Positions 1-8,387 of a stretch of 36,572 nt of DNA are shown in pieces. Both the position numbers and the translations under genes were made by a program. The notes below the pieces were generated by a model. It saw nothing but the letters and a program-made list of their open reading frames with translations. It was not told the DNA's origin and did no database searches. The stretch's first letter is position 1. Every line of letters starts with the position of its first letter. This DNA is from Acidovorax sp. Lineage in GTDB: Bacteria; Pseudomonadota; Gammaproteobacteria; Burkholderiales; Burkholderiaceae_C. The stretch covers positions 1 through 36,572 of the forward strand of contig NZ_JALEGG010000249.1 in NCBI RefSeq assembly GCF_022763525.1. Direction: 5' to 3'.

Positions 1-939
1 GACGCACAGCAGGCAGCCTTTGCGCGCATCGTGCACTTTGTGCACGCCAGCAGCACCGCCAGGATCGGCCTGCAGCTGGGCCACAGCGGCCCGAAGGGCT
101 CCACCCGCGTGGGCTGGGAGGGCACGGACGAGCCGCTGCAGACGGGCAACTGGCCCCTGCTGGCCGCCAGCCCGATCGCCTACGGCGCGCAGAACCAGAC
201 GCCTGCCGCCATGACCCGCGCCGACATGGATCGCTTGACCGCCGCGTTTGTGGACAGCGCCCGCCGCGCCGTGGCCTGCGGCTTTGACTGGCTGGAGCTG
301 CACTGTGCACACGGCTACCTGCTGGCCAGCTTCTTGAGCCCGGCCACCAACCAGCGCACGGACGACTACGGCGGCAGCCTGGACAACCGCTGCCGCTACC
401 CGCTGGAGGTGTTCACCGCGCTGCGCGCCGTGTGGCCGGCCGACAAGCCGATGAGCGTGCGCATCTCGGCCCACGACTGGCTCCCCGATGGCAACACCGC
501 AGACGACGCCATCGCCATCGCGCGCCTGTTCAAGGCCGCAGGCGCCGACCTGATCGACGTGTCCTCCGGCCAGACCACGCGCGACTCGCGCCCGGTGTAT
601 GGCCGCATGTACCAGACGCCGTTTGCCGACCGCATCCGCAACGAAGTGGGCATTGCCACCATGGCCGTGGGCGCAATCACCGAGGCCGACCACGCCAACA
701 GCATCATCGCGGCCGGCCGCGCTGACCTCTGCGCCATCGCCCGCCCGCACCTGGCCGACCCGGCCTGGACGCTGCACGCCGCCGCACAGCTCAGCCCCCA
801 GGCCGCGGCGCACACCGACTGGCCCGTGCAGTACTGGAGCGGCCGCGACCAGATGCTGCGCGAGGTTTCCAAGCAAAAACAGGCTGCAGCGCTTTCCAGT
901 CAAGCGTCAGCAGCTACAAAAATCGCAGCAATCGAGTAA
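1..939 (+). CDS. 2-aminobenzoyl-CoA (or salicylyl-CoA) monooxygenase/reductase, C-terminal part
   Basis: This is the 3' end of a gene that begins before the window; the frame is open from base 1 and stops with TAA, giving 312 visible residues. The visible part is an Old Yellow Enzyme-like flavin oxidoreductase barrel: an early [11 protein letters not shown] segment, then [17 protein letters not shown] followed by [14 protein letters not shown], and a late [20 protein letters not shown] phosphate-binding region. In the known two-domain enzymes (Azoarcus AbmA, and proteins annotated as bifunctional salicylyl-CoA 5-hydroxylase/oxidoreductase) an N-terminal FAD monooxygenase hydroxylates the aryl-CoA and this barrel reduces the ring. 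That the missing N-terminus is a monooxygenase is inferred from the downstream genes. The last 20 or so residues are encoded by a dispersed repeat (871-926) and look unrelated to the fold. A stand-alone NADH:flavin oxidoreductase is the main alternative. Confidence 0.82.
   Translation, partial: DAQQAAFARIVHFVHASSTARIGLQLGHSGPKGSTRVGWEGTDEPLQTGNWPLLAASPIAYGAQNQTPAAMTRADMDRLTAAFVDSARRAVACGFDWLELHCAHGYLLASFLSPATNQRTDDYGGSLDNRCRYPLEVFTALRAVWPADKPMSVRISAHDWLPDGNTADDAIAIARLFKAAGADLIDVSSGQTTRDSRPVYGRMYQTPFADRIRNEVGIATMAVGAITEADHANSIIAAGRADLCAIARPHLADPAWTLHAAAQLSPQAAAHTDWPVQYWSGRDQMLREVSKQKQAAALSSQASAATKIAAIE
871..926 (-). repeat. Dispersed palindromic repeat, copy 1 (inside a CDS)
   Basis: Read on the minus strand this segment has the family layout: a T-run, then TAGCTGCTGACGCTT, a short spacer, AAGCGCTGCAGCC and TTTTTGCTT. 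It lies wholly in the 3' end of the monooxygenase/reductase gene and is translated as its alanine/glutamine-rich C-terminal tail. The other copies are at 2742, 9924, 20643, 27873 and 35047. Confidence 0.7.
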
Positions 940-949
940 CCCCCCGCTT

Positions 950-1441
950 ATGGACCTTGAAGCCCGCCTGCACGGCGCCGCCCCCAGCGAACACCCCGAA
1001 GCCCTGCGCCTGTGGCTGCGGCTGCTCACCTGCACCCAGCTCATCGAAAAGCAGGTGCGCAGCCAGCTGCGCGCGCAGTTCGACACCACGCTCCCGCGCT
1101 TTGACCTGATGGCGCAGCTCGAACGCGCGCCAGATGGCATGAAGATGAAAGAACTCTCGCGCCGCATGATGGTGACCAGCGGCAACATCACCGGCATCAC
1201 CGACCAGCTGGTGGCCGAAGGGCTGGTCGAACGCATGGACGTGGAGGGCGACCGCCGCGCGTACCTGGTGCGCCTCACGCCCCAGGGCCGCGAGCAGTTC
1301 AACACCATGGCGCGCCAGCACGAGCAGTGGATCGTGGAGGCCTTCGCCACGCTGGGCGAGCGCGACATCGCCACCTTGTACCGCCTGCTGGGCAAGGTCA
1401 AGGAACACACCCAACATCACTCTCTGGAGACGTCTGAATGA
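950..1441 (+). CDS. MarR-family transcriptional regulator
   Basis: A 163-residue winged-helix regulator. The middle shows the MarR pattern: an [32 protein letters not shown] recognition region in two parts, then [23 protein letters not shown], the typical wing with the DxRRxxLxLT signature. It starts 11 bases after the upstream stop, and its TGA overlaps the ATG of the next gene (ATGA, 1438-1441), so it is translationally coupled to the catabolic genes. MarR proteins in aryl-CoA operons, such as BadR and CouR, bind CoA thioesters; the same effector type is likely here, but that is inference. No good ribosome binding site precedes the ATG, and the start was chosen because it is the first one after the upstream stop and gives a family-typical length. 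Confidence 0.9.
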   Translation: MDLEARLHGAAPSEHPEALRLWLRLLTCTQLIEKQVRSQLRAQFDTTLPRFDLMAQLERAPDGMKMKELSRRMMVTSGNITGITDQLVAEGLVERMDVEGDRRAYLVRLTPQGREQFNTMARQHEQWIVEAFATLGERDIATLYRLLGKVKEHTQHHSLETSE

Positions 1442-2292
1442 AGCATTTCATCGGGGCGGGCAACCCCATGCGCGAGCAGTTCAACCCGCAGGCCAGCTAT
1501 GTGGCGGAGCATTTCAGCTGGGGCTTCGAGGGCGGCGTGGGTACCGTCACGCTCAACCGCCCGGACCGCAAGAACCCGCTCACCTTCCAGAGCTACGCCG
1601 AGCTGCGCGATTTTTTCTACGCGCTGCGCTTTGCCACCGACGTGAAGGCCATCGTGGTCACGGGCGCGGGCGGCAACTTCTGCTCGGGCGGTGATGTGCA
1701 CGAGATCATCGGCCCCCTCACCACCATGACCATGCCCGAACTGCTGGAGTTCACGCGCATGACGGGCGACCTGGTGAAAGCCATGCGCGCCTGCCCGCAG
1801 CCCGTGCTGGGCGCCATCGACGGCATCTGCGCCGGCGCGGGCGCCATGATGGCGCTGGCCTGCGACATGCGCTACGGAACCGAGGCCACCAAGACCGCCT
1901 TTTTGTTCACCCGCGTGGGCCTGGCCGGTGCCGACATGGGCGCCTGCGCGCTGCTGCCCCGCATGATCGGCCAGGGCCGCGCCAGCGAGCTGCTGTTCAC
2001 CGGCCGCGCCATGACCGCGCACGAAGGCCTGGCCTGGGGCTTCTTCAACGACCTGTACGAAAGTGCCGACCTGCTCGCCAACGTGCAGGCCACGGCGCGT
2101 GCGCTGGCCGACGGCCCCACGTTTGCCCACGGCATGACCAAGACCATGCTCAGTCAGGAATGGAGCATGACCATCGAGCAGGCCATCGAGGCCGAGGCGC
2201 AGGCCCAGGCCATCTGCATGCAGACAGAAGACTTCCGACGCGCCTACGAGGCATTTGCGGCCAAACAGAAGCCTGTGTTCAAGGGAGATTGA
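1438..2292 (+). CDS. Enoyl-CoA hydratase/isomerase family protein
   Basis: A 284-residue crotonase-fold enzyme. Visible motifs are [14 protein letters not shown] near the N-terminus, the oxyanion-hole segment [15 protein letters not shown], and [19 protein letters not shown], the second oxyanion strand and helix. It probably hydrates an unsaturated CoA intermediate after ring reduction or opening in the anthranilate-type pathway; the substrate cannot be read from sequence. The ATG overlaps the MarR stop and has GGAGA seven bases upstream (1426-1430). A second in-frame Met at 1468 is a possible alternative start. The stop lies four bases before the acyl-CoA dehydrogenase start. Confidence 0.9.
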   Translation: MKHFIGAGNPMREQFNPQASYVAEHFSWGFEGGVGTVTLNRPDRKNPLTFQSYAELRDFFYALRFATDVKAIVVTGAGGNFCSGGDVHEIIGPLTTMTMPELLEFTRMTGDLVKAMRACPQPVLGAIDGICAGAGAMMALACDMRYGTEATKTAFLFTRVGLAGADMGACALLPRMIGQGRASELLFTGRAMTAHEGLAWGFFNDLYESADLLANVQATARALADGPTFAHGMTKTMLSQEWSMTIEQAIEAEAQAQAICMQTEDFRRAYEAFAAKQKPVFKGD

Positions 2293-2296
2293 GCGC

Positions 2297-3493
2297 ATGC
2301 ACGTCGCCACGCCCCCCGCCCCTTGCTCGCCCCCCACGGCACACCTGGCCCTGCCCTTTTTTGACGACACCCACCGTGCGCTGGCCGAGGGCCTGGTGCC
2401 CTGGGCGGCCGCACAGCAGGTCGATGAAACCGACGACCGCGCCGCCTGCCGCGACTGGGTGCAGCGCCTGGGCGCGGACGGCTGGCTGCGCTACTGCGTG
2501 CCGGCTGCGCAGGGCGGCGCGCTGCCTGCCCTGGACTCGCGCGCGCTGGTGCTGCTGCGCGAGACGCTCGCCTACCACTCGCCGCTGGCGGACTTTGCGT
2601 TGGCCATGCAGGGGCTGGGCAGTGGTGCGATCACCTTGGCGGGCAGCCCCGCGCAGCAGGCGCAGTATCTGCAAGGCGTGGCACGCGGTGAGCTGATCGC
2701 CGCGTTTGCGCTTTCCGAGCCCGAGGCCGGGTCGGACGTTGGTGCTATGCAAACCATAGCTGCTAGCGCTGACCCCGCAAGCGCTGCAGGCACTTTTTGC
2801 TTGAATGGCACCAAGACCTGGATCAGCAATGGCGGCATCGCCGACTTCTACTGCGTGTTCGCCAAGACCAATCCGGCCGGCGGCACGCGCGGCATCAGCG
2901 CCTTCATCGTGGATGCCAATACGCCGGGGCTGGACGCTTCTCGCCACATCCACGTGATGGCGCCGCACCCGCTGGCCACGCTGCAGTTCACGGATTGCAT
3001 CGTGCCTGCGACGGCGCTGCTCGGTGAAGAAAACGGTGGCTTCAAGCTGGCCATGCGCACGCTGGACATCTTCCGCGCCTCGGTGGCCGCCGCCGCCCTG
3101 GGCATGGCCCGCCGCGCGCTGGCCGAGGCGGTGCACCACGCACGCCAGCGCCGCATGTTCGGCCAGACGCTTGCCGATTTTCAGCTCACGCAGGCCAAGC
3201 TCGGCGAGATGGCTGCGCTGGTGGACAGCGCCGCGCTGCTCACCTACCGCGCGGCCTGGCTGCGCGACACCGGCCAGGCACGGGTCACGGCAGAAGCCGC
3301 AATGGCCAAGATGACCGCCACCGAAAACGCCCAGCGTGTGATCGACATGGCGCTGCAGCTGCACGGCGGGCGCGGCGTGGAGGTGGGCAGCAAGGTTGAA
3401 TCGCTGTACCGCGACATCCGCTCGCTGCGCATCTACGAAGGCGCCACCGAGGTGCAGCAGCTCATCATCGGCAAAAGCCTCTTGCAGGAGTGA
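2297..3493 (+). CDS. Acyl-CoA dehydrogenase family protein
   Basis: A 398-residue flavoprotein of the acyl-CoA dehydrogenase family. It shows [15 protein letters not shown] (FAD and substrate loop), [46 protein letters not shown] and the C-terminal [10 protein letters not shown] with the usual base-region glutamate. It probably oxidises a CoA-bound ring or chain intermediate. The ATG at 2297 was chosen because it has AGGGAG upstream and sits just after the hydratase stop; an earlier in-frame ATG at 2255 would lie inside the hydratase gene. Residues about 149-169, between the GSDVGAM and LNGTKTW motifs, are encoded by a dispersed repeat and lengthen a normally short loop. Confidence 0.92.
   Translation: MHVATPPAPCSPPTAHLALPFFDDTHRALAEGLVPWAAAQQVDETDDRAACRDWVQRLGADGWLRYCVPAAQGGALPALDSRALVLLRETLAYHSPLADFALAMQGLGSGAITLAGSPAQQAQYLQGVARGELIAAFALSEPEAGSDVGAMQTIAASADPASAAGTFCLNGTKTWISNGGIADFYCVFAKTNPAGGTRGISAFIVDANTPGLDASRHIHVMAPHPLATLQFTDCIVPATALLGEENGGFKLAMRTLDIFRASVAAAALGMARRALAEAVHHARQRRMFGQTLADFQLTQAKLGEMAALVDSAALLTYRAAWLRDTGQARVTAEAAMAKMTATENAQRVIDMALQLHGGRGVEVGSKVESLYRDIRSLRIYEGATEVQQLIIGKSLLQE
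2742..2804 (+). repeat. Dispersed palindromic repeat, copy 2 (inside acyl-CoA dehydrogenase)
   Basis: The copy contains GCTATGCAAACCATAGC, then TGCTAGCGCT, a six-base spacer, CAAGCGCTGCAGGC and CTTTTTGCTT. It is in frame with the acyl-CoA dehydrogenase and encodes the Ala/Ser-rich loop before the conserved LNGTKTW strand. Confidence 0.75.
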
Positions 3494-3497
3494 TTTC

Positions 3498-5171
3498 ATG
3501 AAGTCCGCCCAGCCCGACCACTTTGTGCACGACCGCCTGCCGCCGCCGGAGGGCTGGCCCATGCTGCGCTACGACCTGCCCGAGCTGCAGATCCCGGACC
3601 AGGCCAACCTGGTGCACGCCCTGTTTGATCAGGCCGAGCGCGCCGGCAACATCGACCGCCCGTTTCTGCGCGGCCCGCACCGCACCTACACGTACCGCGA
3701 TGCCCGCACCGAGGCCGCGCGCATTGCCGAGGTGCTGACCCAGGACCACGGCCTGGTGCCCGGCAACCGCGTCCTGCTGCGCGGCGGCAACACGGTGGAG
3801 ATGGCGCTGGCCTGGCTGGGCACGGTCTACGCCGGGCTGGTGGCCGTAGCCACCATGCCGCTGCTGCGCGCGGGCGAGCTCTCCAGCATCATCGAGCGCG
3901 CGCAGCCTGCGCTGGCGCTGTGCGACGGCCGGCTGCTGGGCGAATTGGCGTTGGCGCAGGACCAGCACCCGGTGCTGGCCACCATCGTGCCCTTCCACAC
4001 CGCGCCCGATCCAGCCGACCTGATCCAGCGGGCACAGGGCAAGCCCGGCAGCATGCCGCCCTGCCCCACCGCGGCGGACGACATCGCACTGATGGCCTTT
4101 ACCTCCGGCACCACCGGCGCGCCCAAAGCCGCGGTGCACACGCACCGGGACGTGCTGGCGGGCTGCGAAGCCTGGCCGCGCCATGTGCTCAAGGCCACAC
4201 CGGACGACATCGTGGCCGGGTCGCCGCCGCTGGCGTTCACCTTCGGGCTGGGTGGGCTGCTCTTGTTTCCGATGTGGGCGGGCGCCAGCGTGTACTTTCC
4301 GGACCAGCCCTACACCCCCGAGACCATGGTGGTGCTGATGCGCGACGCGGGTGTCACCATCAGCTACACCGCCCCCACGTTCTACCGGCAGATGGCGCCG
4401 TTCGCCAAGCAGATCGGCCTGCCGCAGCTGCGCATCAGCGTGAGCGCGGGCGAGGGCCTGCCCGATGCCACGCGCCAGCTGTGGAAGGACGCCACCGGCA
4501 TCGAGATGACCGACGGCATCGGCGCCACGGAGATGTTCCACATCTTCATCTCGTCGGCCGGCGATGAAGTGCGCCGCGGCGCCATCGGCAAGGTGGTACC
4601 CGGCTACATCGCCAAGGTGGTGGATGACGGCGGTAACGAGGTGCCGCGCGGTACGGTGGGCAAGCTCGCGGTGATCGGCCCCACGGGATGCAAGTACCTT
4701 CAGGATGAGCGCCAGGCCAAGTACGTGAAGAACGGCTGGAACTACCCCGGCGACGCGTTCGTGCAGGACGCCGATGGTTATTTCTTCTACCAGGCCCGCG
4801 ACGACGACATGATTATCACCGCCGGCTACAACGTGGGTGGCCCCGAAGTGGAAGACGCCCTGCTGCGCCACCCCGCCGTGGCCGAGTGCGGCGTGATCGG
4901 CGTGCCCGACGACGAGCGCGGCATGGTGGTCAAGGCCATCTGCGTCCTGAAGCCCGGCCACACCGGCGATGCGGCCATGGTCAAGGCGCTGCAGGACCAC
5001 GTGAAGGCGACCATTGCCCCTTTCAAATACCCGCGCGTGGTGGAGTTCGTAAGCGCGCTGCCCCGCACCGAAACCGGCAAGCTGCAGCGCTTCAAGCTGC
5101 GCCAGGGCACGGCTGCATCTTCAGCTCCATCTCCCTCGCCCTCGCCCTCTTCGACCAGAACCACCCCATGA
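3498..5171 (+). CDS. Aryl-CoA ligase, 2-aminobenzoate-CoA ligase type
   Basis: A 557-residue AMP-forming acyl-CoA ligase. The adenylate-binding loop TSGTTGAPK is at residues 202-210, DGIGATEMFH is the aryl/adenine pocket motif, YQARDDDMIITAGYNVGGPEVE is the hinge and A8 region, and PRTETGKLQRFKLR carries the catalytic lysine. The pocket and hinge resemble benzoate- and 2-aminobenzoate-CoA ligases. It would activate the aromatic acid as the first step of the operon's pathway. The gene has GGAG before its ATG and follows the dehydrogenase stop by four bases. The C-terminus ends in a low-complexity Ser/Pro tail made by three copies of a CCCTCG-type hexamer (5133-5150), and its TGA overlaps the next ATG. 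Confidence 0.88.
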   Translation: MKSAQPDHFVHDRLPPPEGWPMLRYDLPELQIPDQANLVHALFDQAERAGNIDRPFLRGPHRTYTYRDARTEAARIAEVLTQDHGLVPGNRVLLRGGNTVEMALAWLGTVYAGLVAVATMPLLRAGELSSIIERAQPALALCDGRLLGELALAQDQHPVLATIVPFHTAPDPADLIQRAQGKPGSMPPCPTAADDIALMAFTSGTTGAPKAAVHTHRDVLAGCEAWPRHVLKATPDDIVAGSPPLAFTFGLGGLLLFPMWAGASVYFPDQPYTPETMVVLMRDAGVTISYTAPTFYRQMAPFAKQIGLPQLRISVSAGEGLPDATRQLWKDATGIEMTDGIGATEMFHIFISSAGDEVRRGAIGKVVPGYIAKVVDDGGNEVPRGTVGKLAVIGPTGCKYLQDERQAKYVKNGWNYPGDAFVQDADGYFFYQARDDDMIITAGYNVGGPEVEDALLRHPAVAECGVIGVPDDERGMVVKAICVLKPGHTGDAAMVKALQDHVKATIAPFKYPRVVEFVSALPRTETGKLQRFKLRQGTAASSAPSPSPSPSSTRTTP

Positions 5172-5578
5172 CGATCACGCACACCCTTTTGCAACCCAAA
5201 GGCTGGGTTGCGCCCAAAGGCTACGCCAATGGCGTGGCCGCGCGCGGCACCACAGTCTTTACCGGTGGCCAGATCGGCTGGAATGCGCAGCAGCAGTTTG
5301 AAAGCGATGATTTCATCGACCAGACGAAGCAGACCCTGCTGAACGTGCGCGCGGTGCTGGAAGCCGGCGGCGCGAAGCCGGAACACCTGGTGCGGCTGAC
5401 CTGGTATGTGCTGGACCGCAAGGAATACAACGCCCGCTTGAAGGAGCTGGGCGCGGTGTACCGCGAGGTGCTGGGCAAGAATTTTCCCGCGATGGCATGT
5501 GTGCAGGTGGCGGGGTTGATGGAGGAGCGGGCGAAGGTGGAGATTGAGGCGACGGCTGTGGTGCCGGACGGGGAGTGA
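5168..5578 (+). CDS. RidA/YjgF family enamine/imine deaminase
   Basis: A 136-residue RidA-family protein with FTGGQIGWN near the N-terminus, QTLLNVRAVLEAGGAKPEHLVRLTWYV in the centre, and a VAGLMEERAKVEIEATAV C-terminus. RidA proteins hydrolyse reactive enamines and imines to ketones and ammonia. In the 2-aminobenzoyl-CoA pathway ring reduction leaves an amino group on a double bond, so a dedicated deaminase fits. The usual RidA arginine that binds a substrate carboxylate is not obvious in the standard ExR context, where EERAKVEIE is seen, so this may be a subfamily with other specificity. It is coupled to the ligase gene by an ATGA overlap and is the last gene of the operon. Confidence 0.9.
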   Translation: MTITHTLLQPKGWVAPKGYANGVAARGTTVFTGGQIGWNAQQQFESDDFIDQTKQTLLNVRAVLEAGGAKPEHLVRLTWYVLDRKEYNARLKELGAVYREVLGKNFPAMACVQVAGLMEERAKVEIEATAVVPDGE

Positions 5579-5593
5579 TGGAGAGACTGCCGT

Positions 5594-5644
5594 CCTTCTG
5601 AGCTTGTCGAACGATGGGCACCTCCCAGCCGTTCGGGCTGAGCG
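5594..5644. repeat. REP-like inverted repeat after the catabolic operon
   Basis: CTGAGCTTGTCGAACG and CCGTTCGGGCTGAGC lie about 20 bases apart as imperfect inverted arms. Elements with TGAGCTTGTCGAA and its inverted partner are common intergenic repeats in GC-rich proteobacteria. It sits between the end of the RidA-like gene and the convergent exporter gene and could form a hairpin that ends or protects the operon transcript. The assignment relies on memory of such repeats. Confidence 0.5.
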
Positions 5645-5704
5645 TGCTTTCGTTAAGTGCGGGAGCAGGGATGTCCGCCGCTGCACCCACCTCCACCCAC
5701 CCCA

Positions 5705-6652
5705 TCACCCCGCCCGATACCTCGGCCCAGACGCCCGCCACCCCGCCCACCACCCCTGCAACACCTTCCCATACAGGATCAGCCCCAACGCTGCCCCAAT
5801 CAACGGCAACGCCGCAAACACCCACCCCGTGAGCAGCTCACCCCCCAGCGCCACCCCCACCAGCAACGCCACGGCCGGGTTCACAAACGAATAACTCCCC
5901 GCCAGCGCCGCCGACGTGTTCTGCAGCAGCCACAGGTAGGCGTTCAGCGCCACCAGCGTGCCAAACACCAGCAGATAGACCCACGCCGCCCACGACCTGG
6001 CAGTCACCTCCCCCAGTGCCGACAGCGGCTCGAACCACAGCGCCACCACCAATCCCATGGCCCCGCCCGCAACCCATTGCGCAGCCGAAGCCATGGCCGG
6101 CGCAGGCAGGGACAGCTTGCGAGAGGCATAGGAGCCCACGCTCCAGGCCAGTGGCGCGCCAAAGGCCATCAGCGCCCCCAGCCAGGTGGCCGAGAAGTCG
6201 CCTTCCAGCGCCAGCAGCAGCGCGCCCACCACGCCGAGCGCCAGGCCAATCCAGCTGGTGAGCGGCACCCGCTCGCCGCCCAGCCGCGACCACAGTGCGA
6301 GCCACATGGGCATGGTGGTGACCACCGTGGCCATCAGGCCCGAGCCGATGCCCAGCTTCTGCGCAAAGCCGATCAGGTTCATCGCCACGAACACCATCAA
6401 CCCGCCCACCAAGGCCGAATTGCGCCATTGCGCCCAGGTGGGCAGCGCATGGCCCTGCCACAGCGCCACCAGCAGCATCACGCCGCCCGCGCACAGAAAA
6501 CGGATGGCGTTCATGAGCAGCGGCGGCATGCTCGTGAGGGCAATGCCGATGGCGAAATACGTGGTGCCCCAGACCACATAGACCAACAGCAGCGCCACGG
6601 CGATGGCCCCAGCGCCCGGGGTGCGGGCTTGCGCGTTGAAATTTGCCGGCAT
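5705..6652 (-). CDS. yedA: DMT-superfamily (EamA) exporter, YedA-like
   Basis: A 315-residue inner-membrane protein with about ten hydrophobic segments in two EamA repeats, clear from YVVWGTTYFAIGIAL near the N-terminus, WIGLALGVVGALLLALEG at the end of the first half, and NTSAALAGSYSFVNPAVALL in the second. The pattern is close to E. coli YedA, a drug/metabolite transporter family member of about 306 residues. The ATG at 6652 has AAGGTGA seven bases upstream; a GTG nine bases earlier is a weaker alternative. It is divergent from an Lrp-type regulator, an arrangement common for amino-acid exporters, so an amino acid or related metabolite is a reasonable but unproven substrate. Confidence 0.88.
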   Translation of the reverse strand: MPANFNAQARTPGAGAIAVALLLVYVVWGTTYFAIGIALTSMPPLLMNAIRFLCAGGVMLLVALWQGHALPTWAQWRNSALVGGLMVFVAMNLIGFAQKLGIGSGLMATVVTTMPMWLALWSRLGGERVPLTSWIGLALGVVGALLLALEGDFSATWLGALMAFGAPLAWSVGSYASRKLSLPAPAMASAAQWVAGGAMGLVVALWFEPLSALGEVTARSWAAWVYLLVFGTLVALNAYLWLLQNTSAALAGSYSFVNPAVALLVGVALGGELLTGWVFAALPLIGAALGLILYGKVLQGWWAGWRASGPRYRAG

Positions 6653-6722
6653 ATTCTTCACCTTACCGAATAATTTATGGAAACCACGAGGTTTTCGGAA
6701 TTTTTACCAAAAACAGGCGGCT
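6653..6722. promoter_or_regulatory. Divergent control region between exporter and Lrp-type gene
   Basis: This 70-base stretch is AT-rich against the GC-rich background and contains an inverted pair CCGAA (6666-6670) and TTCGG (6694-6698) around TAATTTATGG, plus A/T tracts. Lrp-family regulators bind AT-rich, weakly palindromic sites next to their own genes, so this is the likely operator for both directions. No single site can be fixed from sequence alone. Confidence 0.45.
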
Positions 6723-7211
6723 ATGCAAGCAAATATTCAGACAGACGACATGGACGCCAGAATTATTTCGGCCCTCGGCGCGGACGGCCGACGTTCGTAT
6801 GCCGACGTGGGGGCCGAGGTGGGGCTCTCCACGGCCGCCGTGCACGAGCGGGTGAAAAAGATGCTGGACAAGGGCGTGATCCGTCGCTTTTCCATCAGCG
6901 TGGAGCCGGAGCGCGTGGGGCTGAATTTCACTGCGTTCGTGGCGATCCGCAACGATGGCGGCGCGCACTGCCGCGACATTGCGCCCCGCCTGCGCGCCAT
7001 ACCCCAGGTGGAAGAGTTGCACAGCGTGGCCGGCGAGCACGACTTCCTGGCCAAAATCCGCACCACGCACGCACGCGGGCTGGAAGACGTGCTCTACCAG
7101 ATCAAAGCGATTCCGGGCGTGGCGCGCACCACCAGTACCGTGGTGCTCAATACCGAATTCGAAGACCGACCACTGGACCTGAGCTGGATCAACGGGGACA
7201 AGGGTGGCTGA
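6723..7211 (+). CDS. Lrp/AsnC family transcriptional regulator
   Basis: A 162-residue regulator. The N-terminal helix-turn-helix runs over residues about 8-60 (DARIISALGADGRRSYADV, then GLSTAAVHERVKKMLDKGVIRRF), followed by a RAM-type ligand domain that includes VEELHSVAGEHDFLAKI and a C-terminal TSTVVLNTEF strand. Proteins of this kind form octamers that sense amino acids. It is divergent from the YedA-like exporter and probably controls it. Its 3' end overlaps the next gene by eight bases. Confidence 0.92.
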   Translation: MQANIQTDDMDARIISALGADGRRSYADVGAEVGLSTAAVHERVKKMLDKGVIRRFSISVEPERVGLNFTAFVAIRNDGGAHCRDIAPRLRAIPQVEELHSVAGEHDFLAKIRTTHARGLEDVLYQIKAIPGVARTTSTVVLNTEFEDRPLDLSWINGDKGG

Positions 7212-7896
7212 GCCGCAGAGCATCGCCGCCTCCGCCGCCCACCGCTATGCGGTGTCGTTTGCCCCCAGCCCCGGCACCCTGGGCTGGCTGGCCGGCAGCC
7301 ATTGGCTGGGCCGTTGCGCTGCGCAGCTGCGGCCGCTGCAGCAGCTGACCATTGATGGCGTGGAGGCCGAAGCCCTGCAGGCGCTGACGGCCGCGCCACG
7401 CCGCCGGGGCTGGCAGGCGCCGCTGGTGGCACCGTTTGCACTGGCCGCCGGTACGGACTGGCTCGCGCTGCACCAGGCAGTGCAGGCGTTGGCCCATGGC
7501 CTCACGCCTTGTGTTCTGCCGCCCCTGCATGTCGAGCGCGTGGGTGATCAGCTGGCACTGGTGCTGCCCTCATCGAGCGCCATCCACAGCAGCTTGCAAA
7601 CCGTGGCATCCACCTGCGAAGACGCGCTGCAACACCTGATGAGTTCGGCGCTGCCCCCTGCTGAGCAACGGCAGGGCGACGCGCCCCCGAACACGCCGCA
7701 GCCCTTTCCGTTTCACCTGCCCCTGACCGGGTCGCTGGCGCAGGTGGATGCACAGACGCAGGCGCTGGTCCTGGATGCCGCACAGGAATTTTTCTCGGAC
7801 TTGCCCATGCTGAAGTTCAACAGCCTGGCCCTGTTTGCCGAGCCTGCACCGGGTGCGGACTTCGTGTTGCTGGACCACCTGGAAATGGCTGCCTGA
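7204..7896 (+). CDS. DUF1045-type, 2H-phosphoesterase-like protein with altered catalytic motifs
   Basis: A 230-residue soluble protein resembling the DUF1045 family, a 2H-phosphoesterase relative often linked to phosphonate (phn) operons. Shared features are RYAVSFAPSPG plus HWLGR at the start, LTAAPRRRGW before the first motif, and FNSLALFAEPAPGADF near the end. The family normally has two HxT-type motifs. Here the first reads QAP (residues 71-73) and the second HLP (171-173), so one histidine and both threonines are missing, and the segment between them is shortened. It is probably catalytically inactive or repurposed. It starts at a GTG inside the end of the Lrp-type gene. No phn genes are nearby. 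Confidence 0.7.
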   Translation: MAEPQSIAASAAHRYAVSFAPSPGTLGWLAGSHWLGRCAAQLRPLQQLTIDGVEAEALQALTAAPRRRGWQAPLVAPFALAAGTDWLALHQAVQALAHGLTPCVLPPLHVERVGDQLALVLPSSSAIHSSLQTVASTCEDALQHLMSSALPPAEQRQGDAPPNTPQPFPFHLPLTGSLAQVDAQTQALVLDAAQEFFSDLPMLKFNSLALFAEPAPGADFVLLDHLEMAA

Positions 7897-7949
7897 TGCG
7901 GCCACGCCGCTCCGTTTTTCTGAATCTTGAAGACCCTCAAAAGACCCTC

Positions 7950-8378
7950 ATGTCCTCCGTCACCATCTATCACAACCCCCGCTGCGGCACCTCGCGCAAC
8001 ACGCTGGCCATGATCCGCAACAGCGGCATCGAACCCGAGGTCATTGAATACCTGCAGACCCCGCCCGACCGCGCAACGCTCACGGCTCTGATCACCGCCC
8101 TCGGCCTGCCCGTGCGCGAAGTGGTGCGCGCCAAAGAGGCCTTGTTCACCGAGCTGGGCCTCAACGCTCCCGGCACCACGGACGCGCAGCTGATCGATGC
8201 CATGCTCGCCCACCCCATCCTCATCAACCGGCCCATCGTGATCACGCCCCTGGGCACGCGGCTGTGCCGCCCGTCCGAGCAGGTGCTGGACATCCTGCCC
8301 GCGCCGCAGCGCGGCGCTTTCAGCAAGGAGGATGGTGAAGTGGTGGTGGATGCGCAGGGGCGCCGCGCGAAGGCTTGA
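7950..8378 (+). CDS. arsC: Arsenate reductase, glutaredoxin-dependent
   Basis: A 142-residue thioredoxin-fold protein of the ArsC family, close to the usual 141 residues. The catalytic cysteine is in YHNPRCGTSRNTLAMI near residue 12, and the arginine-bearing segment is PILINRPIVITPLGTRLCRPSE. Family members reduce arsenate to arsenite using glutathione and glutaredoxin. The ATG at 7950 gives the correct N-terminus; an in-frame ATG at 7896 would add 18 unconserved residues. No arsR, arsB or acr3 gene is in the window, so this is a solitary copy, and some such ArsC-like proteins (YffB type) do not reduce arsenate. Confidence 0.88.
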   Translation: MSSVTIYHNPRCGTSRNTLAMIRNSGIEPEVIEYLQTPPDRATLTALITALGLPVREVVRAKEALFTELGLNAPGTTDAQLIDAMLAHPILINRPIVITPLGTRLCRPSEQVLDILPAPQRGAFSKEDGEVVVDAQGRRAKA

Positions 8379-8387
8379 AAAGGTCCG

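Noticed and set aside
2279..3562. Long minus-strand open frame over the acyl-CoA dehydrogenase
   Set aside because: Shadow frame of a strongly conserved gene; no motif of its own.
7896..7949. Upstream ATG that would extend ArsC by 18 residues
   Set aside because: The extra residues are not conserved in ArsC, and MSSVTIYHNPRCGTS is the usual N-terminus.
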